The notes beneath the pieces were generated by a model. The model was not told the origin of the DNA. It worked only from the letters and a program-made list of their open reading frames with translations, and made no database searches. From positions 1 to 60,347 of the forward strand of contig NZ_JASISP010000025.1 in NCBI RefSeq assembly GCF_030063185.1: 60,347 nucleotides of DNA. Direction: 5' to 3'. The DNA is from Arthrobacter sp. H35-D1. GTDB lineage: Bacteria; Actinomycetota; Actinomycetes; Actinomycetales; Micrococcaceae. Positions 8,789 to 15,558 of the stretch are shown one piece after another (within the stretch, counting starts at the first letter, position 1; the number at the start of each line of letters is the position of its first letter). The translations under genes were made by a program, and so were the position numbers.

Positions 8789-9241
8789 ATGGCCATTACA
8801 CATTTCGTGCACCGCATCTCCATCCTCGGCCCGGTGGCAAGTTCACCAGCCGGCAATTCTGAACAGCCCGTGCCGATCCGCACGGGCTGTTTCGTTTATT
8901 TACTGCGTCTCCGGTTTGGCAGCATGGGCCTGCAGCGAAAACTGCCATCCCAGGCTTGTTGGCTGCCGTTCGCCTCCGATGGACCCCGGCACGTACTGTT
9001 GCCGCGCGACATTAGACTGGTTGGGGTCGACCAAACGGGCCGGCACGGCAATGGGGGAATGGCGTGGGCATTTTTTGCAGGACAATCACGACGGCGGTGC
9101 TCGGACTGGCGCTGGTGGCCGGACTGGGCGCGTGTACTCCGGAATCGCAGGAGCCATCGCTGCCAACAGCAAGCCAATCCCCGGAATCAGTCCTTGACCC
9201 CGGCTGTCCGACACTGCCTCCAGAGGCGGTCAAGGCAGTGA
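8789..9241 (+). CDS. doubtful ORF with a strong ribosome site, overlapped by a terminator
   Basis: An ATG at 8789 follows GAAAGGGGG and starts MAITHFVHRISILGPVAS. The frame stays open for 150 codons, but a textbook terminator hairpin lies across codons 25-35 and the last third overlaps the lipoprotein gene in another frame. Either only the first part is a real peptide (a leader with an attenuator) or the frame is accidental. The later part looks non-coding. Confidence 0.2.
   Translation: MAITHFVHRISILGPVASSPAGNSEQPVPIRTGCFVYLLRLRFGSMGLQRKLPSQACWLPFASDGPRHVLLPRDIRLVGVDQTGRHGNGGMAWAFFAGQSRRRCSDWRWWPDWARVLRNRRSHRCQQQANPRNQSLTPAVRHCLQRRSRQ
8862..8901 (+). terminator. rho-independent terminator
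   Basis: AACAGCCCGTGC (8862-8873) pairs perfectly with GCACGGGCTGTT (8880-8891) around a six-base loop, followed by TCGTTTATTT. It would end transcripts from the small genes at 8600 and 8789. Confidence 0.8.
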
Positions 9242-9750
9242 GGATCCCGCAAGGAACCCCCGAAGAAGCCATTGCCGGCGTGTTGAAGTCCTACAGCTCA
9301 TGGGTGAATGCGGGAACGGAGATACTGCAGGGCTGGGCCGACACCGCGGGCACCGTGCCGGACGAGTGCATGGAGGGGCTGGCTGAACAGGGCCGGATTG
9401 CCTTCTCGGAAACAATCTTCACCACGCAAACCGACGTTGCCTGGCAGGACTACTACGCCGGGCAGCAGGAGCTCACCGCCCAGTCCCTGCGCAATGCCGT
9501 GGGTGCCGATACCGACAGTCAAGAGCTTCAAGGGCGCTTTGAGCTGCTAAAAGACATCTCTTCCAGTGCTACAGCGAATGGAACGTTCCTGAAGTTCGAT
9601 GCCATCTACCGCCCGGCCCCCGGCACGCCTGCAGATCCGACGGACTGGGCCGGGCTGGCCCAGCCCACACGATGGTACGTGGAGCTGGTGCCCTTCGACG
9701 GCTTCTTCATCATCAACTACATCGAGCAGAAGCCGGCAGCAGGGTACTGA
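9064..9750 (+). CDS. putative secreted lipoprotein, unknown function
   Basis: 228 residues from a GTG at 9064; no in-frame ATG lies upstream of the signal peptide. A hydrophobic core ends in the lipobox LGAC (Cys near residue 24), followed by a Ser/Pro/Glu-rich linker, so it should be lipid-anchored on the outer face of the membrane. The mature part is a single domain of about 180 residues with aromatic-rich strands near the end (RWYVELVPFDGFFIINYIEQ), resembling uncharacterised actinobacterial lipoproteins. No family recognised. A terminator precedes it, so it probably has its own promoter. Confidence 0.8.
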   Translation: MGIFCRTITTAVLGLALVAGLGACTPESQEPSLPTASQSPESVLDPGCPTLPPEAVKAVRIPQGTPEEAIAGVLKSYSSWVNAGTEILQGWADTAGTVPDECMEGLAEQGRIAFSETIFTTQTDVAWQDYYAGQQELTAQSLRNAVGADTDSQELQGRFELLKDISSSATANGTFLKFDAIYRPAPGTPADPTDWAGLAQPTRWYVELVPFDGFFIINYIEQKPAAGY

Positions 9751-9774
9751 ACCCTGCCGTGCCTTGCCGCAGCT

Positions 9775-9816
9775 GCCCCAGCCCCCAACCTCCGAAGCTG
9801 GGGCAGGGGCTGGGGC
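9775..9816. terminator. hairpin between convergent genes
   Basis: GCCCCAGCCCC (9775-9785) pairs with GGGGCTGGGGC (9806-9816). It lies between the lipoprotein stop at 9750 and the oxidoreductase stop at 9818 and could serve both, although no long T-run is present on either strand. Confidence 0.55.
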
Positions 9817-9817
9817 A

Positions 9818-10738
9818 TCAGGGGAGTTCCAGCACGGTCTTGCCGCGGGCACGCCGGGTTTGGACTTTTGCCAGCGCAGCCAGGGCATCGCCGAAGGGAT
9901 GGACCTGCTCGAGCTCGACGTGGATCTTTTCGCCCGCAACGTCTGCCATGAGTTGCAGGACTTCGGCGCGCACATCCGATTGGTAGGGGATCCCCACCAC
10001 TTCGATGCCACGCTCAGGGACCGGGTTGTCGCCGGAGATCGGCACCAGCTGACCGCCGTTTTTCACCACGCCCAACGTTTGCGCAGCGGTGCCCGGCTGG
10101 ACAGCGAGAGCCCCGTCGACGCCGTCGGGCATCCACTGGCGGACCTGCTGAACCCAGTCGGGGGAGTGGTAGTCGACCACCATCTCCGCCCCGAGTGAGC
10201 GCAGATAGCTGTGGTTGGCAGCCGACGCCGAGGCGCCGACCCGCCAATTGTGCTGACGGGCGAGCTGGATGCCCAAGGTGCCGATGGCCCCCGACCCGCC
10301 GGCGATGAAGAGGGAGCCTCCGGACGGGATCCCGGCGAGGGCGTGCAGGGCCCGCAGCACAGTGTTTCCAGCGACCGGGATGGCAGCGGCGTGCACCCAA
10401 TCAACGGCAGCGGGGAGGGGGATGATCAGTGAGTTGGCCTTGACCGCGACGAATTCGGCCCACGTGCCGCCCTTGGGTTGCATGGAACTGACGAACGCAA
10501 TGCGGTCCCCGGGATGAACGCCGGTGGTGTCGGCGCCGATTTCCGCCACGATGCCGGCGGCCTCGATGCCGATCGGAAAGGGATAGCTGGCGTCCTGGGG
10601 CAGAAAATATGAGTCGTGGATGCCCACGCCAACAGCTTTTACCTGCACCAACAGTTCATCGGCGTCGATCAGCGGTTTGGGGACTTCTGCCAGTTCAACT
10701 GTGTTGGCACCAGCCAAGGGCAGAACGAATGCTCTCAT
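9818..10738 (-). CDS. NADP-dependent zinc-free alcohol dehydrogenase / quinone oxidoreductase family protein
   Basis: 306 residues from the ATG at 10738; the frame extends further upstream but runs into the next gene. The N-terminal GroES-like domain (about 1-120; PIGIEAAGIVAEIG) is followed by a Rossmann domain with the nucleotide-binding stretch FIAGGSGAIGTLGIQLA near residue 145. The structural and catalytic cysteine clusters of zinc alcohol dehydrogenases are absent, placing it in the QOR-like medium-chain group that reduces quinones or enones with NADPH. The physiological substrate cannot be inferred. The gene stands 22 bp after the stop of the unknown membrane gene upstream and may share its transcript. 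Confidence 0.85.
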   Translation of the reverse strand: MRAFVLPLAGANTVELAEVPKPLIDADELLVQVKAVGVGIHDSYFLPQDASYPFPIGIEAAGIVAEIGADTTGVHPGDRIAFVSSMQPKGGTWAEFVAVKANSLIIPLPAAVDWVHAAAIPVAGNTVLRALHALAGIPSGGSLFIAGGSGAIGTLGIQLARQHNWRVGASASAANHSYLRSLGAEMVVDYHSPDWVQQVRQWMPDGVDGALAVQPGTAAQTLGVVKNGGQLVPISGDNPVPERGIEVVGIPYQSDVRAEVLQLMADVAGEKIHVELEQVHPFGDALAALAKVQTRRARGKTVLELP

Positions 10739-10760
10739 TGGTGGGTGTCCTCCTGTTTGA

Positions 10761-11327
10761 TTAGTCTTTTGCCTTTGCCTTGATCCAGGCAGGGGTTTCG
10801 CGTTCCATGCGGTCGTCAAGGGCCACTCTGAGCTTTGCTGCCTCGACCTGGACTTCGCCGTCGGCTGCGCTGCCGGCCACAGGGCCGTCTTCCGTTGCCT
10901 CGAGCCCGCCCTCCTGGGCAGCTTCTTCGCCTTGGAGCCCGTCGGGCAGGATGCGTCTTTCCCGGGTGGGGCTTGACGTTTTTCCGCGAAGACCACCGGT
11001 CGCCGACTGAACGAGAGATTGTTCCCACGCCGAGTCCAAAACTTGCAGCTCGTGCTGTCCCAGCCACTTTTCGCGCGACAGGATGAAAATGGTCCTGATT
11101 CCGGCCTTTTGTTTCACGGGGTTGTCACTGAACGCCGCGTCGAGGGCCCACTGGACTTCGCTCCACCAGCGCCCCTGCCTGTTCGACTTCGTCGTCTTCA
11201 CGATGGCCACCCAAGCCGGGATGATCGCGATGGCAGCGATGAAGAGCGTCAAGACCGGGGCAACATCTTGGATACCGACGACCCAATCGGCAGGTGGCGC
11301 GGCAACCAGGGAAGTTAAGTTCTCCAT
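10761..11327 (-). CDS. hypothetical protein with one N-terminal membrane segment
   Basis: 188 residues. A hydrophobic segment at about 20-45 (VAPVLTLFIAAIAIIPAWVAIV) is followed by a soluble domain (RWWSEVQWALDAAFSDNPVKQKAGIRTIFIL) and a long acidic, Glu/Gln/Ala-rich C-terminal tail. The middle part looks like a conserved domain of membrane-attached unknown proteins. No function recognised. It is about 75 bp from the reductase gene upstream on the same strand. Confidence 0.65.
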   Translation of the reverse strand: MENLTSLVAAPPADWVVGIQDVAPVLTLFIAAIAIIPAWVAIVKTTKSNRQGRWWSEVQWALDAAFSDNPVKQKAGIRTIFILSREKWLGQHELQVLDSAWEQSLVQSATGGLRGKTSSPTRERRILPDGLQGEEAAQEGGLEATEDGPVAGSAADGEVQVEAAKLRVALDDRMERETPAWIKAKAKD

Positions 11328-11403
11328 GCTTCATGCTACTTCGCAAGTGGCGGAAGGGGGTTGTCACAATCCGGAGTCGGACACGCCGCGACGTCGATTC
11401 AGT

Positions 11404-11964
11404 TCACCGGGTGTAGCGGAGCAAGACGACTCCTTCGCTGAACGCGCGGCTCTCGGCGAGCTGAAAGTCACGCATGTCGGTCCCGTCCGGGAAGAGGCGG
11501 CGTCCCTTGCCGAGGATGACGGGGTAAACGAAGAGCCGCAGTTCCTCGACCATGCGCAGGCGGAGCAATGACTGCGCCAGTGCGATGCTGCCTGTCAGGA
11601 CGATGTCGGTGCCGTCTTCGGCTTTCAGTTCGTCGATCTGTGCGCCGAGGCCTTCGCCTCCGCGCAGGATGCTGGTTCCTTCCCAGCGGGGATCGTCCAT
11701 GCTGGCGGAGACAACATATTTCTGCACTTGGTTGAGATGGTCGGTGACGCCGGTTTGGTCGTCAACCTGGGTGGGCCAAAATCCCCGCATCTGCTCAAAC
11801 GTGGTTCGACCGACCGGGAATCCGTCCGAGGCTGCGGCATGTTTGCGCGTGACTTCAGCCAGTTCGCGCTGCTGCCGGGAGTCTTTCGTTGGATCGAACC
11901 AGGAACCGTCGTTTTCGATCACCCCGTCCAGACTGATGTTCTCCGTGATCACAAGGCGTCGCAT
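11404..11964 (-). CDS. dihydrofolate reductase / RibD C-terminal family protein
   Basis: 186 residues from the ATG at 11964, supported by GGAGGAG eight bases before it; the open frame upstream crosses the tRNA remnant and is not coding. It starts MRRLVITENISLDGVIEN, typical of the YwjB/YyaP-type DHFR-like family, with GRTTFEQMRGFW and VLTGSIALAQSLL as the NADPH-binding strands and VYPVILGKGRRLF near the end. Members are reductases of the RibD/DHFR fold; the true substrate is generally unknown and this is not the housekeeping DHFR. It is the last chromosomal gene before the integrated element. Confidence 0.85.
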   Translation of the reverse strand: MRRLVITENISLDGVIENDGSWFDPTKDSRQQRELAEVTRKHAAASDGFPVGRTTFEQMRGFWPTQVDDQTGVTDHLNQVQKYVVSASMDDPRWEGTSILRGGEGLGAQIDELKAEDGTDIVLTGSIALAQSLLRLRMVEELRLFVYPVILGKGRRLFPDGTDMRDFQLAESRAFSEGVVLLRYTR

Positions 11965-12156
11965 GGTCTCCTCCTCGATTGTGCCGAACCGTTTGCGCCG
12001 GGTCATCAACGCGTGCGAACGGCACGCTCGGAGCCGGCCGCCAATGCCAGCTTCCCGCAAGGCAGTCCAGGTGGCAACAGATATGGTGATCCGCGCCCGG
12101 AAATACCTGCAGCGGATCACCACAGCGGCAGCGCAAGCGAATAACCAGACGACAAA

Positions 12157-12198
12157 ACAGCCCCGCATCCCTTTGTTTGCAAGGGGTGCGGGGCTGTT
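12157..12198 (-). terminator. original terminator of the tRNA-Thr gene, stranded by the insertion
   Basis: AACAGCCCCGCA and its complement form a long stem with one bulge, followed on the minus strand by TTTTGTCG. It lies seven bases beyond the left attachment copy, where the 3' end of the tRNA gene stood before integration, so it ended that transcript and is now cut off from the gene by 14 kb. Confidence 0.75.
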
Positions 12199-12204
12199 GG
12201 CCGT

Positions 12205-12251
12205 GGGGCCTCCAAACAGAATCGAACTGTTGACCTTCTCATTACGAGTGA
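12205..12251. repeat. attL: 47-bp copy of the tRNA-Thr 3' half
   Basis: This 47-bp sequence is identical to 26166-26212. It corresponds to the tRNA from the anticodon loop to the 3' end and includes no 5' half, so it is the chromosomal remnant left by integration. On the minus strand it continues as C-CCA-CGG, so the original chromosomal gene may have encoded its own CCA. Confidence 0.93.
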
Positions 12252-12864
12252 TACTTCCCAGCACATGAGGCAGACAAAAAGACTGAAAACTACAGCGTTT
12301 AGGCTGACATGTGAGTACTACAAATGTCTATGAATCATAGAAAAGTGTGTTCAGAATGTGTTCACAGTACTGCTGTTGGCTGCACTACACAAACGGCGAT
12401 TCCAACCCCACAGGATCGAATGCATTGGAATACTGGCGCGTGCTCGTATTCTTTGCCGCAACGGGTTCCAAGTTCATTACAATGCCGAGGATGACACGCC
12501 GAGATGAGCCGACACGCCACAGTCTTTTTTGTGGCCAAGTACTCCACAGGCTGTGGACGGGTCGAAATTATGTGCTAGAAACCAACGATTTTTCGTATAC
12601 CTGCCTGTGGACAGTCGGTGCATAAACTACAAGGATGTAATACATCATGTAGTGGTGGAAATGAATGTCAGGCACAAGATGTAGTCTTATGGGGCAAGCA
12701 AGAACCCCGGTTGCAAACGTAACCGAAAAAGGTTCAGCAGGTGACCGGGGCTCTAGTTATCTTGGACAGATACTAAGACCTTACATCGTGACGGGTGGGC
12801 GAGCTAAATGGTTCGAGCACTCCCACGATGACATGTCCCTGTGCTGGCAGATTGGAAGATTGAC
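12252..12864. other. 613 bp of element DNA with no convincing gene
   Basis: Low-GC DNA with stops in all frames every 50-70 codons. The only frame of note, 12665-12868 on the plus strand, has no ribosome site and atypical composition. A palindrome at 12626-12653 is described separately. The left edge, next to attL, may include integrase arm-binding sites. Confidence 0.5.
12626..12653. promoter_or_regulatory. nested palindrome, possible operator
   Basis: ACTACA at 12626-12631 pairs with TGTAGT at 12648-12653, and inside it GATGTA (12634-12639) pairs with TACATC (12641-12646). A further GATGTAGT occurs about 30 bp downstream. Size and symmetry fit a repressor site upstream of the small gene at 12865, but no matching copy was found near the element's repressor gene. 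Confidence 0.35.
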
Positions 12865-13035
12865 TTGACTAAGCCAACTCTCAAACCCGGCAACGACGCT
12901 CCTAGGACGGCCATCTACCAGCAGGTAGGGCCTCGTGGAGGGGTGACAGATCGGATTGTGCATTCCGACCGTGGGGAGACGATGCCCCCGACCCAGAAGC
13001 CCGGTCAGGGATACAAGCCAGTTCGCAAGAACTAG
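12865..13035 (+). CDS. small YjzC-like protein (56 residues)
   Basis: TTG start at 12865 with GGAAG six bases upstream; a GTG at 12841 is in frame but has no ribosome site. The sequence holds the pattern KPGNDAPRTAIYQQVGPRGG followed by ERG-type and PPTQKPGQGYK segments, which matches the small YjzC family (KPG, P..G.Y..VGP.G, .G...P). The role of YjzC proteins is unknown. A clear terminator follows its stop, which supports it as a real single-gene unit. It is the leftmost gene of the element. Confidence 0.6.
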   Translation: MTKPTLKPGNDAPRTAIYQQVGPRGGVTDRIVHSDRGETMPPTQKPGQGYKPVRKN

Positions 13036-13047
13036 GCAATGATCTTC

Positions 13048-13077
13048 AGCGGCCCCACCGAGACGATGGGGCCGCTG
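13048..13077 (+). terminator. hairpin terminator after the YjzC-like gene
   Basis: CAGCGGCCCCA (13048-13058) pairs with TGGGGCCGCTG (13067-13077), starting 12 bases after the stop codon, followed by TGGTTCTC. Confidence 0.7.
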
Positions 13078-13189
13078 TGGTTCTCGCACGACCGAGACGA
13101 CTGCATTAGTAGCGGTGCATACCTGAGGTCTTCTGATGGCGTTTGGGATGCGAAAGTGTGTCCGTATTGCGGCGTCTGAGGGGCGTCTT

Positions 13190-13405
13190 TTTGCTCACCA
13201 AATACGTTTGGTGAGCAAATTGCCGACATGGTGACAACGCCAAGACATTGATTGGTGAGCAAGTGGTGAGATAAAAAAGCCCTGAGTAGTGCTCAAAGTA
13301 CGTTGCTCACCACTCACCATTTGCTCACCACTGACTCACCAAATACCGCCCAATCATCTCACCACCACCACCCGATCACCGTAGGTGTGAGGAGTGGTGA
13401 GATAA
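13190..13405. repeat. cluster of TTGCTCACCA / TGGTGAGCAA repeats, candidate origin or partition site
   Basis: A perfect 13-bp inverted repeat, TTTGCTCACCAAA (13190-13202) and TTTGGTGAGCAAA (13207-13219), starts the cluster. Further copies of the core lie at 13252-13262, 13303-13312 and 13320-13330, with shortened CTCACCA or TGGTGAG cores at 13263-13270, 13312-13319, 13334-13343, 13357-13364 and 13394-13405. Both orientations occur and spacing is often 10-12 bp. This is the arrangement of iterons or a partition centromere. The element encodes replication proteins at 21993-23841, so an origin is expected somewhere within it. Confidence 0.7.
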
Positions 13406-13661
13406 GTGAATAGTGAATAGAAACAAACTGACAAATAGGTCGAAGGCAAGAGGATAAATGAACGGCCACTGTTCCCCGGCATGAAGTCAGTCCGTTATTA
13501 CTCAGCTGGTTCATTGCATGAGATCGCCGACCAAGTGGCGTTTGCTGTCCCCAGTACTCGATGAGCACCCCACTATCAAGGGCACATCGCTGGGCGGCAA
13601 TGGCAGACGTCAATGGGTTGCCCCACGCGTCCAATGGGCCGTTGTATGCGTATTCACTCAT
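13359..13661 (-). CDS. doubtful small ORF in the origin-like region
   Basis: 100 codons starting MSEYAYNGPLDAWGNPL. The first half reads like protein; the last part runs into the short repeats and does not. A frame upstream (start about 13816, MYTSWIFHT) ends with a TGA overlapping this ATG by four bases, the junction style used by the element's real operons. Neither start has a good ribosome site. Listed because of the overlap; it may be chance. Confidence 0.25.
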   Translation of the reverse strand: MSEYAYNGPLDAWGNPLTSAIAAQRCALDSGVLIEYWGQQTPLGRRSHAMNQLSNNGLTSCRGTVAVHLSSCLRPICQFVSIHYSLISPLLTPTVIGWWW

Positions 13662-13994
13662 GACGATGATTCTGGCGTCTGACGTTGTTCTGCACGATCA
13701 GGTGACCCCTGTGTCTGGGCTATGTACGCTTGACGATTCTCAGCATCTGTTGGAGGGAAAAAGCACGACGGAGGGCCGTTAGTGGGACAGGTGTGGAAAA
13801 TCCACGAGGTGTACATAATGCGTGTACCCGAACGCTCCGGGCCGCTTTGTGACCCCTGGGGGAGGGTTGACCAGGGGGGATGGTTTGGCACCTCGTTGCG
13901 TCGTCGTTTGGGTCAGGGATGCAGCGTAAGACATGCAGGCATGGGCAGCAGACGTCAGCATGGTCGTCGTGCATGATGACATGGTCATGCATAT

Positions 13995-14387
13995 GTTGGC
14001 ACGTGTCAGAGCACAGCAGATCGTTGGCACATCACGTCATGGTTGCGGGTACAGATGACAAGGTCAACAGCACGGGATCAGGAACGCATCGCCAGCAGTG
14101 ACGGCACAGACGCCTTGGATACGTGCGTATGTTCACACGTGCACATATACAGGCATCGTCAGTGTTGGCACGTCAATGGCACAGGCAACATGAGGCGTCA
14201 CAGTATCGGACAACCATCGACGGGCAGGGAATGATTCTCGCCAGCCAAGCCACTACTTCGTCAACGCCCAGGCGATGCCAACACCTATTGCAATCGTCCG
14301 CATTGGCACGCGTGAGACCCCGAGCAACTGCATGCAAGCAAGTGCCAGCCATTGCGTACTCTGCCGTTGTCAGCGTTCGAGTGCCAA
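13995..14387. repeat. scattered GTTGGCAC / GTGCCAAC repeats, second iteron-like cluster
   Basis: Direct copies of GTTGGCAC occur at 13995-14002, 14023-14030 and 14164-14171, with TTGGCAC at 14303-14309 and ATGGCAC at 14176-14182. Inverted copies are ATGCCAAC at 14275-14282, GTGCCAG at 14342-14348 and GTGCCAA at 14381-14387. The whole interval lacks a convincing gene. The repeats are irregular, so this is weaker than the cluster at 13190. Confidence 0.5.
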
Positions 14388-14768
14388 TGCGCGAACCGGA
14401 CGCACGGGAACCAGCCCCTCGACCATGAACAGCGAAAATTGACCCGTGCATGCCCACCTGACAAGTACGGCAGGGATTCTTGGGCAACGTCTCATAAATG
14501 AAAACGGGAAAAGGATCGACTCAGTGCAATGGGGCGTTTCTCTTCACGTCTGCGCATAGAACATCATGCAATCGTTGAGGAAGCGTTACAGACAGTGGAA
14601 TAGCGAAGTGAGGTATCGACTCGCACGCGCAACTCTCGAGCATCAGGGCAGCGGTTACGGACGTCACAGGGATAGGTGTTCTGATTCTCGTCAATTGTGC
14701 AACACGTTCTCATTTATCCACCACTCGACCCCATCCAACTAAATGAACGGGGTCAGGGGGTACTTGCT
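14388..14768. other. gene-free stretch of the element
   Basis: No frame of useful length with a ribosome site was found on either strand. Together with 13036-14387 it makes about 1.7 kb of mostly non-coding, repeat-bearing DNA, which is notable in an otherwise tightly packed element. Confidence 0.5.
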
Positions 14769-14945
14769 TTAGGGGAACATCGTCAGTCGGGCAACTTCTT
14801 CGTTGTCGAAGGCGAAGAACGCATGGATCACACCGTGTGATGTCGTGATGTACGCAGATCCGTCGTCTTCAATTTCAACTTCTGTGTTCGGCCCGAAAAT
14901 TTCGGTGGCAAAGTCACCTGCGTGAATCATCATATTTCGTGTCAT
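14769..14945 (-). CDS. small acidic protein (58 residues), unknown
   Basis: ATG at 14945 overlaps the stop of the preceding gene (TAATG) and GAGG lies nine bases upstream. The peptide starts MTRNMMIHAGDF and is acidic (TEVEIEDDGSAYITT), with a short hydrophobic stretch HGVIHAFFAF; it reads like a small beta-rich domain. It is the last gene of a three-gene unit with the genes at 14945-15103 and 15100-15387. No family recognised. Confidence 0.65.
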   Translation of the reverse strand: MTRNMMIHAGDFATEIFGPNTEVEIEDDGSAYITTSHGVIHAFFAFDNEEVARLTMFP

Positions 14946-15103
14946 TAGTTTTGCCTCACAGCTTTGTCGTGGGTCACCAAATAGGTGTGGGAGATTCCGG
15001 TGAGTGTTGCCTCGTACCGGTTCATGTTGATGTACAAGACGGAAACGACGTGGCCCGGGTACAGCATGGCCATATCGTCAAGGATCAGTTCCTCCGGGGT
15101 CAT
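14945..15103 (-). CDS. small protein (52 residues), unknown
   Basis: ATG at 15103 overlaps the stop of the upstream gene by four bases (ATGA), and GGAG-like sequence precedes it. The peptide starts MTPEELILDDMAMLYPGH and continues VVSVLYINMNRYEATLTG, which reads like a small OB- or SH3-type fold. Coupling at both ends supports translation. No function assigned. Confidence 0.65.
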   Translation of the reverse strand: MTPEELILDDMAMLYPGHVVSVLYINMNRYEATLTGISHTYLVTHDKAVRQN

Positions 15104-15387
15104 GCCTTGACCGTCTTTGCAGCAGCAGCGCGTTCCTTGCGACAGGCAGCGCGTGCTTTCTTGCCAGCGGCACCTTTGGATTCATGGATGCATTCGGTGT
15201 GCGACGTGCGGACGGTTTCCTCTGCAGAGGTCTTGGTCGTTGCAACGGGGGCGGGAGTCGTTGCCTTTGCAGGTGTTGCCTTCGTCGCAGGGGTCTTGGT
15301 CGTTGCCTTCACAGGCACTGCAACTACCTTGGCAGTCGGTGTCTTTGCGGGGGCAACAGCCTTGGTTGCGGGTGATGTGGTGGTCAT
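15100..15387 (-). CDS. Ala/Lys/Thr/Pro-rich basic protein (95 residues)
   Basis: ATG at 15387 with AAGGA ten bases upstream. The first 55 residues are a low-complexity chain of PATKA, PAKTP and PVKATT units, like the basic tails of histone H1-like and actinobacterial DNA-binding proteins. The end (residues 65-95) has two Cys and a basic helix (KKARAACRKERAAAAK). It could bind DNA or RNA, but this is composition-based inference. It heads a unit of three small genes and is transcribed away from the gene at 15559. Confidence 0.7.
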   Translation of the reverse strand: MTTTSPATKAVAPAKTPTAKVVAVPVKATTKTPATKATPAKATTPAPVATTKTSAEETVRTSHTECIHESKGAAGKKARAACRKERAAAAKTVKA

Positions 15388-15558
15388 TTAGATCGTGTCC
15401 TTAGTCGTTGTTTGTATCGTTCCTTCGGATCGATATAAGAAATGTAAGAGACGCAGCAGAAGCTACCCAAGGACTATCTGCGACGTGGGCGGCTTGAATC
15501 GTATTGGAAAGTCTGACGAGAGGAACTTTTGTCTGTACCGATGGGTAGGCTTGGAAAC

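Noticed and set aside
12665-12868. A 67-codon ORF near the left end of the element
   Set aside because: No ribosome site, spans repeated GATGTAGT elements, and its end overlaps the better-supported YjzC-like gene.
13658-13891. A 77-codon minus-strand ORF coupled to the ORF at 13359
   Set aside because: The ATGA overlap is suggestive, but there is no ribosome site and the sequence is low quality; mentioned under the doubtful ORF only.
13190-14387. CRISPR array
   Set aside because: Repeats are 7-13 bp, occur in both orientations and have irregular spacing; no cas gene is present.
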